Positions 58,555 to 64,000 of a DNA stretch of 64,000 bases are shown in pieces. A program made the position numbers and the translations under genes. Source of the stretch: Jiangella endophytica (GTDB lineage: Bacteria > Actinomycetota > Actinomycetes > Jiangellales > Jiangellaceae); contig NZ_QVAI01000005.1 of NCBI RefSeq assembly GCF_003427025.1, forward strand, positions 62,001-126,000, read 5' to 3'. Each line of letters begins with the position of its first letter. The first letter of the stretch is position 1. The notes beneath the pieces were generated by a model. That model had not been told where the DNA came from and did no database searches. It saw only the letters and a program-made list of their open reading frames with translations.

Positions 58555-59475
58555 TCAGCGCTCGCCGGTCAGTGTCAGCAGGGTCGCCTCGGGTGGGCAG
58601 GCGAACCGGACCCGCGCGTACGGCGACGTGCCGAGGCCGGCCGACACGTGCATCCAGGCCGCTCCGGCCCCGCCGACTCGGGGATGCCGGGAGACGCCCT
58701 TGACGCGGGCGGTGTCGAGGTCACAGTTGGTGACCAGCGCGCCGTAGCCGGGCACGCACAGCTGGCCACCATGGGTGTGACCGGCGAGCAGCAGCTGGTA
58801 CCCGTCGCGGTGGAAGGCGTCGAGGACGCGCTGGTAGGGCGCGTGCGCCACGCCGACCGTGAGGTCCGCCGCGGAGGCCGGCCCGGCGACGTCGTCGAGG
58901 CGGTCGCGGCCCAGGTGCGGGTCGTCGACACCGGCGAAGGCGAGCCGGCGGCCGTCGATGGTCAACGAACCGCGGGTGTTGGTGAGGTCCAGCCAGCCGG
59001 CGGAGCGGAACTCGTCGCGCAGTTCCTTCCACGGCAGGTCGACGGCGGAGGCGTGGGTGCGGGCGTTCTGCTCGCGGATGCGTTCCAGCGGCAGCAGGTA
59101 CCGGGCCGGGTTCTTCGGCTGCGGCCCGAAGTAGTCGTTGGAGCCGAAGACGAACGCCCCGGGCAGGTCCAGCAGCGGCCCGAGAGCGTCGAGCACCGTC
59201 GGGACGGCCTCCGGATGAGCGAGGTTGTCGCCGGTGTTGACGACGAGGTCCGGCTCCAGCGCCGCGAGCTTGCGCACCCAGGCCGCCCGGCCGCGGTGAC
59301 CGGGCGTGAGATGCAGGTCGGACAGGTGCAGCACGCGCAACGGCCGGCTGCCCGGGGCCAGCACCGGGACGTCGAAACGGCGCAGCCGGTAGGCCCGCAC
59401 CTCATAGCCGGCCGAGTAGACGAGCCCGGCGGCGGCCGTCGCCGCCAGCGCGAGCGCCACCCGATTCACGACCAT
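58555..59475 (-). CDS. Metallophosphoesterase
   Basis: 306 residues with an N-terminal membrane anchor (VALALAATAAAGLVYSAGYE) and the calcineurin-like metal motifs DLHLTPGH, NTGDNLAH, GSNDYFGP and GHTHGGQLCVPG. The ATG at 59475 is used; the longer frame upstream overlaps the divergent MFS gene. In actinobacteria this gene commonly neighbours a tRNA-Pro and GatB/YqeY gene, as here, which supports the right flank being original chromosome. Confidence 0.9.
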   Translation of the reverse strand: MVVNRVALALAATAAAGLVYSAGYEVRAYRLRRFDVPVLAPGSRPLRVLHLSDLHLTPGHRGRAAWVRKLAALEPDLVVNTGDNLAHPEAVPTVLDALGPLLDLPGAFVFGSNDYFGPQPKNPARYLLPLERIREQNARTHASAVDLPWKELRDEFRSAGWLDLTNTRGSLTIDGRRLAFAGVDDPHLGRDRLDDVAGPASAADLTVGVAHAPYQRVLDAFHRDGYQLLLAGHTHGGQLCVPGYGALVTNCDLDTARVKGVSRHPRVGGAGAAWMHVSAGLGTSPYARVRFACPPEATLLTLTGER

Positions 59476-59521
59476 GTCTCCAGAGTCCCACAGTCGGACC
59501 CCGCGAGTACTCTCCTTCACC

Positions 59522-61030
59522 ATGACGGACGGTGTACGACTCGCCACTCCCCGCGGTCGCGCCCTGCTCGCGGCGACCGCGCTCGGGTCCGGCATGGCGT
59601 TCCTCGACAGCACGGTGGTCAACGTCGCTCTCCCGACCATCGGGCGCGAGCTCGACGCGAGCCTCGCGGCACTGCAGTGGACCGTCAACGCGTACACCCT
59701 CACGCTCGCGGCGCTGATCCTGCTGGGCGGCTCCCTGGGCGACCGTCTCGGCCGGCGGCGCGTCTACCTCATCGGTGTCGTGTGGTTCACGGCGGCGTCC
59801 GTGCTGTGCGCGCTGGCCCCGACGGTCGAGGTGCTGATCGCCGCGCGGGCGTTGCAGGGCATCGGCGGTGCGCTGCTCACACCCGGGGCGCTCGCCATCC
59901 TGCAGACCGCCATGCACCCCGACGACCGGCCGCGGGCCATCGGCGCCTGGGCCGGGCTGACCGGCGTGGCCGGCGTCATCGGCCCGCTGCTCGGCGGCTG
60001 GCTGCTGGAGTTCGACTGGCGCTGGGTGTTCGCCATCAACGTCCCGCTGGCGGCCGTGACGGTGTGGCTGATCCTCGTCAGCGCGCCGGAGAGCCGCGAC
60101 GAGGAGGCCGGCGGCCGGTTCGACGTCGCGGGGGCGTCGCTCGGCGCCGTCGCGCTTGGGGCCAGCACGTACGCGCTGATCAGCTGGCCCGAGGGCGGCG
60201 CGTCCGCGCTGAACGTCGGTATGGCCGTGCTGTCCGTCGCCGCGGCGGCCGGGTTCCTCTACCGCGAGCGGGTGGCCGAGCACCCGATGGTGCCGCTGTC
60301 GCTCTTCTCCGACCGCACGTTCAGCGGCATCAACCTGATGACGTTCGCGGTCTACGCCGGGCTGTCCGGCGTCATGTTCTTCATCGTGCTGCAGCTGCAG
60401 GTGTCGCTGGGCTGGAGTCCGCTCGAGGCGGGCATCGCGACCATCCCGACGACCATCCTCATGCTGCTGTTCTCCGGCCGCTCGGCCGACCTCGCCAAGC
60501 GGTTCGGCGTCCGGCCACCGCTCGTGGCCGGCTCGTTGTGCGGCGCCGTCGGGGTCGGGCTGCTCGTGTCGGTCGGCGAGGGCGACACCTACCTGGCCGA
60601 CGTCCTGCCGGGCGTCACTCTGCTCGGCATCGGCCTGACGACGCTGGTCCCGACCCTGACGGCGACGGTCATGGCGTCGGCGCCGCAGCACCTGGCCGGC
60701 GTCGCGAGCGGCGTCAACAACGGCGTCGCCCGCGCGGCCGGGCTGCTGGCCGTCGCCGCCCTGCCCACCATCGCCGGGCTGTCCGGCGCGGCGTACGAGA
60801 ACCCCGACCTGCTCACCGACGCCTACCGCATCGCGATGGGCGTCTGCGCCGGCCTGCTGGCCGTCGGCGCCGTCGCGGCCCTGACGCTGCGGCCGCGCGC
60901 TCTCACCGAACCGCCGGCCACGGCGCCGGCCGCCGAGGAGCCGGCGACGGTTTCCGCCGCCGCGATCCGGACGTCGCCGGCGCCCGCACCGTGCTCGGCG
61001 CCGGGGCTGCCGCCGTCGCACGGCTGCTGA
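59522..61030 (+). CDS. DHA2-type (EmrB/QacA) MFS exporter
   Basis: 502 residues, 14 predicted helices. FLDSTVVNVALPTIGREL (motif D1), GDRLGRRRVY (motif A), RALQGIGGALLTPGALAIL (motif B) and GPLLGGWLLEFDWRWVFAINVP (motif C) identify a drug:H+ antiporter. The ATG at 59522 is chosen over an in-frame start 48 bp upstream. A Pro/Ala-rich cytoplasmic tail ends the protein. Substrate unknown. Confidence 0.92.
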   Translation: MTDGVRLATPRGRALLAATALGSGMAFLDSTVVNVALPTIGRELDASLAALQWTVNAYTLTLAALILLGGSLGDRLGRRRVYLIGVVWFTAASVLCALAPTVEVLIAARALQGIGGALLTPGALAILQTAMHPDDRPRAIGAWAGLTGVAGVIGPLLGGWLLEFDWRWVFAINVPLAAVTVWLILVSAPESRDEEAGGRFDVAGASLGAVALGASTYALISWPEGGASALNVGMAVLSVAAAAGFLYRERVAEHPMVPLSLFSDRTFSGINLMTFAVYAGLSGVMFFIVLQLQVSLGWSPLEAGIATIPTTILMLLFSGRSADLAKRFGVRPPLVAGSLCGAVGVGLLVSVGEGDTYLADVLPGVTLLGIGLTTLVPTLTATVMASAPQHLAGVASGVNNGVARAAGLLAVAALPTIAGLSGAAYENPDLLTDAYRIAMGVCAGLLAVGAVAALTLRPRALTEPPATAPAAEEPATVSAAAIRTSPAPAPCSAPGLPPSHGC

Positions 61031-61044
61031 GGCAGACTAGGCGC

Positions 61045-61497
61045 ATGGCAGCCCTCAAGGACCGACTCCGTACCGACCTCACCGCCGCCATGCGCGCGAA
61101 GGACAACGTGCGCAAGGCGACCCTCCGCATGGTGCTCGCCGCCATCGGCAACGAGGAGGTGGCCGGCTCCGCCGCCCGTGAGCTCACCGACGACGAGGTC
61201 ACGGCGCTGCTGACGCGCGAGGTCAAGCGGCGGCGCGAGGCGGCCGAGGCGTTCCGCACCGGCGGCCGCACGGACAGCGCCGAGAACGAGGATGCCGAGG
61301 CCGCCGTCATCGCCGAGTACCTGCCGCAGCCGCTCACCGACGACGAACTCGACACCATCGTCACGGCCGCCATCGCCGAGTCCGGCGCTGAGTCGCCGCG
61401 CGACATGGGCAAGGTGATGAAGCTGGTGCAGCCGCAGGTCCTCGGCCGGGTCGAGGGCAGCAAGGTCGCGGCCGCCGTCAAGGCGAAGCTCGCCTGA
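61045..61497 (+). CDS. GatB/YqeY-domain protein
   Basis: A 150-residue helical protein: LKDRLRTDLTAAMRAKD, LRMVLAAIGNEEV, VKRRREAAEAFRTGGR, ENEDAEAAVIAEYLPQPLTDDEL, GKVMKLVQPQVLGRVEGSKV. The domain resembles the tail of GatB (amidotransferase) and may interact with tRNA, but its role is unknown. Confidence 0.92.
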   Translation: MAALKDRLRTDLTAAMRAKDNVRKATLRMVLAAIGNEEVAGSAARELTDDEVTALLTREVKRRREAAEAFRTGGRTDSAENEDAEAAVIAEYLPQPLTDDELDTIVTAAIAESGAESPRDMGKVMKLVQPQVLGRVEGSKVAAAVKAKLA

Positions 61498-61499
61498 GC

Positions 61500-62135
61500 A
61501 TGGCGCTGATCCACCGCGCGACGCTGCGGCCCAGCAAGCTGGAGCTGCTGACCACCTGGCTGCCGGGCCGGCCGTGGGCCGCCGGCGCCGGGGAGGTCCA
61601 GGCAGCCGGCGCCTACCGGTACGACGACCCCGCCGGCGAGGTCGGCCTCGAGGCGCACCTGCTGCGGGCCGACAGCGGCGCGGTGCTGCACGTGCCGCTG
61701 ACCTACCGCGGCGCCCCGGTCGCCGGCGCCGAGCACGCGCTCGTCGGCACCATGGAGCACTCCGTCCTCGGCACCCGCTGGGTCTACGACGGCTGCGCCG
61801 ACCCGGTCTGGGTGGCGGCGCTGGCCCGGGCCGTCCTGGCCGGCGCCCCGCAGGCCGAGGAACTGGTCGACGTCGACGGCGAACTGGTCCCGCGCGAGCC
61901 GTCGGCCCGGGTCATCAGCAGCGGCCGAGGGGCCGGCCCCGACCTGCCCCAGGACACCGCGCTCACCATGCACGACGACGGCCCGACGACCATCGTGCGG
62001 GCCCGCGACCTCGAGCTGGTCGTCGTCCGGGTCGTCGGCGCCGAGGTGGTCGGCGACCACGTGCTGACCGGTACCTGGTCCACCGGCGGCCCCGCCACCC
62101 TGGCCGTCGTGCGTTCGGCGGCTCCTCCGGCCTGA
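61500..62135 (+). CDS. Maltokinase N-terminal-cap-like protein
   Basis: 211 residues, closely following YqeY (2 bp). TLRPSKLELLTTWLPGRPW, YRYDDPAGEVGLEAHLL, VPLTYRGAPVAGAEHALVGTMEHSVLGTRWVYDGC resemble the N-terminal cap of maltokinases without the kinase part; widespread stand-alone actinobacterial protein. Carbohydrate binding is possible. Confidence 0.78.
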   Translation: MALIHRATLRPSKLELLTTWLPGRPWAAGAGEVQAAGAYRYDDPAGEVGLEAHLLRADSGAVLHVPLTYRGAPVAGAEHALVGTMEHSVLGTRWVYDGCADPVWVAALARAVLAGAPQAEELVDVDGELVPREPSARVISSGRGAGPDLPQDTALTMHDDGPTTIVRARDLELVVVRVVGAEVVGDHVLTGTWSTGGPATLAVVRSAAPPA

Positions 62136-62238
62136 CCCCACGTCCCGCGCGGTGTCATCATCCGGCGGGGGTGATGCCGGCGGCCCGGGCGGCCGGGAGG
62201 ATCCGGTGGATCCGCCGATGTCCGTGGAAGGCGAACCG

Positions 62239-63060
62239 ATGGCAGTCGTGCTCCCGGCCTTCACCCCGCTCGAGGACAGCCTGTTCCTGACGTTGTACGC
62301 CAGGGCCCTCGACTACCGCCGCCGGCACCCGATCCTCGGCGACGCCATGGCGGACCGGCTCGTCCGCGAACTCGACTACGACTACGACCAGCTGCGCATC
62401 GACACCAACCTCGTGCTCAACGTCGCTCTGCGGGCCAAAAAACTGGACCAGGTGGCCGCGCGGTTCCTGGCCCGCCACCCCGACGCCGTCGGGGTGGATC
62501 TGGGTGCCGGGCTGGACACTCGAGCGTTCCGGCTGGCGCCACCGCCCACCGCCGACTGGTACGACGTCGATCTCCCGGCGGTCAGCACGACCCGGGACGA
62601 GGTGCTGGAGGAGCGGGCGAACGCGCACGTGATCGCGGCCGACGTGCGGGACCCGGACTGGCTCGACTCCGTCCCCGGCGACCGGCCGGCCGTCATCGTC
62701 GCCGACGGCATGATGGCGTTCCTCAGCGAGGACGAGCTGGTCGCGCTATGGAACCGGCTCGTCGATCATTTTCCCAGCGGTGAGATCGCCTTCAACAGCT
62801 ACACCCGCTTCGCCATCTGGATCGCGCGGCACGCCCGCGGCACCAAGTCCGTCGCCGACCTCGTCAAGTTCCCCGGCATGGACGACCCACGCGCACCCGA
62901 GCAATGGAACCCGAAGCTGCAGCTGATCCGGGAGATCCTGCTCAGCCGCGAACCGGAGGTCGCCGAGTTCCCGCCGGCCTGGCGCCGCTACCACCGGGTG
63001 GCATCACACAGCACCGCCTGGTCCCGGACCGGAACGATCGTCCTGCACTACCGCTTCTGA
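62239..63060 (+). CDS. LCMT-type SAM-dependent methyltransferase
   Basis: About 273 residues. VGVDLGAGLDTRAFRLA is the SAM loop; WYDVDLPAVSTTRDEVL and VIVADGMMAFLSEDEL follow the leucine-carboxyl-methyltransferase/PPM1-like family, often involved in secondary metabolism. ATG 62239 is preceded by GGAAGG; ATG 62218 is the alternative. Confidence 0.85.
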   Translation: MAVVLPAFTPLEDSLFLTLYARALDYRRRHPILGDAMADRLVRELDYDYDQLRIDTNLVLNVALRAKKLDQVAARFLARHPDAVGVDLGAGLDTRAFRLAPPPTADWYDVDLPAVSTTRDEVLEERANAHVIAADVRDPDWLDSVPGDRPAVIVADGMMAFLSEDELVALWNRLVDHFPSGEIAFNSYTRFAIWIARHARGTKSVADLVKFPGMDDPRAPEQWNPKLQLIREILLSREPEVAEFPPAWRRYHRVASHSTAWSRTGTIVLHYRF

Positions 63061-63088
63061 GCTCCGTACGGACGGGCTGCTCACGCCG

Positions 63089-64000
63089 TCAGGCGGTGGT
63101 GAGCTCCGCGGCCAGCAGCTCGGCGATCTGCGCGGTGTTGAGCGCCGCGCCCTTGCGGAGGTTGTCGCCGCAGACGAACAGCTCCAGCGAGTGGGGGTCG
63201 TCCAGCGAGCGGCGGATGCGGCCGACCCACGTCGGGTCGGTGCCGACCACGTCGGCCGGGGTCGGGAACTCGCCGCGGGCGGGGTCGTCGTAGAGCACGA
63301 CGCCGGGGGCGTCGCGCAGAATCTCCCAGGCCCGCTCGGTGGTGACCTCGTTCTCGAACGTGGCGTGCATGGTCACCGAGTGGGTGGTGACGACCGGCAC
63401 CCGGACGCAGGTGGCGGACACCTTGAGACCGGGGAGGTCGAGGATCTTCCGCGACTCGTTGCGGATCTTCAGCTCCTCGGAGCTCCAGCCGTCGTTCTTC
63501 AGCGAACCGGCCCACGGGACGACGTTCAGCGCGAGCGGCGCGGGGAACGGCCCGAGGTCGGAGCCGACCACCCGGCGGACGTCGCCCGGGTGGGTGCCCA
63601 GCTCGCGGTTGCCGGCGACCTTGTTGAGCTGGTCGTGCAGGGTGTCGATGCCGGCCTGACCAGCGCCGGACGCCGCCTGGTACGACGACGCGTGCAGCGC
63701 GGTGAGCCCCAGCTGGGCGTGCAGCGCGCCGAGCACCACGATCATCGACAGCGTCGTGCAGTTGGGGTTGGCGATGATGCCGCGCGGCCGGTTGCGGGCC
63801 ATGCGCGCGTTGACCTCGGGCACCACCAGCGGGACGTCGGGGTCCATGCGGAACGTGCCGGAGTTGTCGACCACGATGGCGCCACGCTCGGCGGCGACCG
63901 GCGCCCACTCGGCGGACACCTCATCGGGAACGTCGAACATGGCGACGTCGACGCCGTCGAAGACGTCGGCGGTCAACTCCTGGACCTCGACCTCCTCGCC
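63089..64000 (-). CDS. asd: Aspartate-semialdehyde dehydrogenase, C-terminal part (cut by window edge)
   Basis: The catalytic cysteine is in ANPNCTTLSM, and VPEVNARMARN, SSYQAASGAGQAG, NVVPWAGSLKNDGWSSEELK and RVPVVTTHSVTMHATFE are characteristic of ASADH, which reduces beta-aspartyl phosphate in lysine/threonine/methionine synthesis. The NADP-binding N terminus lies beyond the window. Confidence 0.95.
   Translation of the reverse strand, partial: GEEVEVQELTADVFDGVDVAMFDVPDEVSAEWAPVAAERGAIVVDNSGTFRMDPDVPLVVPEVNARMARNRPRGIIANPNCTTLSMIVVLGALHAQLGLTALHASSYQAASGAGQAGIDTLHDQLNKVAGNRELGTHPGDVRRVVGSDLGPFPAPLALNVVPWAGSLKNDGWSSEELKIRNESRKILDLPGLKVSATCVRVPVVTTHSVTMHATFENEVTTERAWEILRDAPGVVLYDDPARGEFPTPADVVGTDPTWVGRIRRSLDDPHSLELFVCGDNLRKGAALNTAQIAELLAAELTTA

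Noticed and set aside
58648-61497. A 949-codon open frame on the plus strand
   Set aside because: It is the shadow of the metallophosphoesterase, MFS and YqeY genes in high-GC DNA; only its last 150 codons (YqeY) are real.

Overview
The window is high-GC DNA with many GTG and a few TTG starts, four-base GTGA/ATGA gene overlaps, Tat-type and lipobox secretion signals, and sugar ABC importers without their own ATPase. This points to a mycelial-type actinobacterium (Streptomyces/Jiangella/Nocardioides-like); the species cannot be named from the sequence. Family assignments come from reading motifs, not from database searches.

Left chromosomal arm (1-20.9 kb). A pentose locus has an IlvD/Edd dehydratase, an FAH-family protein and a LacI-type regulator divergent from xylose isomerase, with two copies of a CCGAAA(C/G)TTTCGG-type operator between them. 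Then come an arginase-family protein, an atypical tRNA-like gene with encoded CCA (5072-5146), a PLP decarboxylase, a BTAD regulator, an alpha/beta hydrolase, a decayed SIS-domain gene, and a beta-lactamase facing a LysR regulator plus a second penicilloyl-serine-type protein (the blaL/blaA/blaB arrangement known from Streptomyces cacaoi). After these lie an aldo/keto reductase, a GAF histidine kinase with a receiver protein, a NarL-type regulator, a TOBE protein and a broken GNAT gene.

Integrated island (about 20.88-58.45 kb). An intact tRNA-Pro(CGG) at 58406-58479 has a tyrosine integrase ending 25 bp from its 3' end. A 42-bp copy of the tRNA 3' half (40/42 identical, same orientation), followed by a tRNA-style terminator, lies 37.5 kb away at 20880-20921. 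I read these as attR and attL. The island looks lower in GC than its flanks. Its inner part is a uronide/acidic-polysaccharide utilisation locus: a PL5/PL38-type lyase, a Tat-exported beta-helix protein plus a broken paralogue, a GH5-like hydrolase, an LplB/YtcP/LipO-type importer, a GH105/88-like unsaturated-uronyl hydrolase, KduI/IolB and KduD, and the oxidative branch Udh, GudD, KdgD. A second set (Gfo/Idh, TIM-barrel isomerase, SMP-30, SDR, MDR, 2-hydroxyacid dehydrogenase, SGNH esterase, DUF6807, cupin) probably handles another sugar of the same polymer. Three promoters in the island share TTGACA-N4-TGATRAATCCATTAATC, most likely the operator of the island LacI protein (40706-41755); a GntR protein controls the lyase-product operon.

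The right 7.5 kb of the island is a phage-type module: truncated endolysin, NYN protein, small phage proteins, replication genes, excisionase-like and Cro-like proteins, repressor, membrane protein and integrase. No capsid, tail, terminase or conjugation genes are present.

Right chromosomal arm (58.5-64 kb): metallophosphoesterase, DHA2-type MFS exporter, GatB/YqeY protein, a maltokinase-cap-like protein, an LCMT-like methyltransferase and the 3' part of asd.
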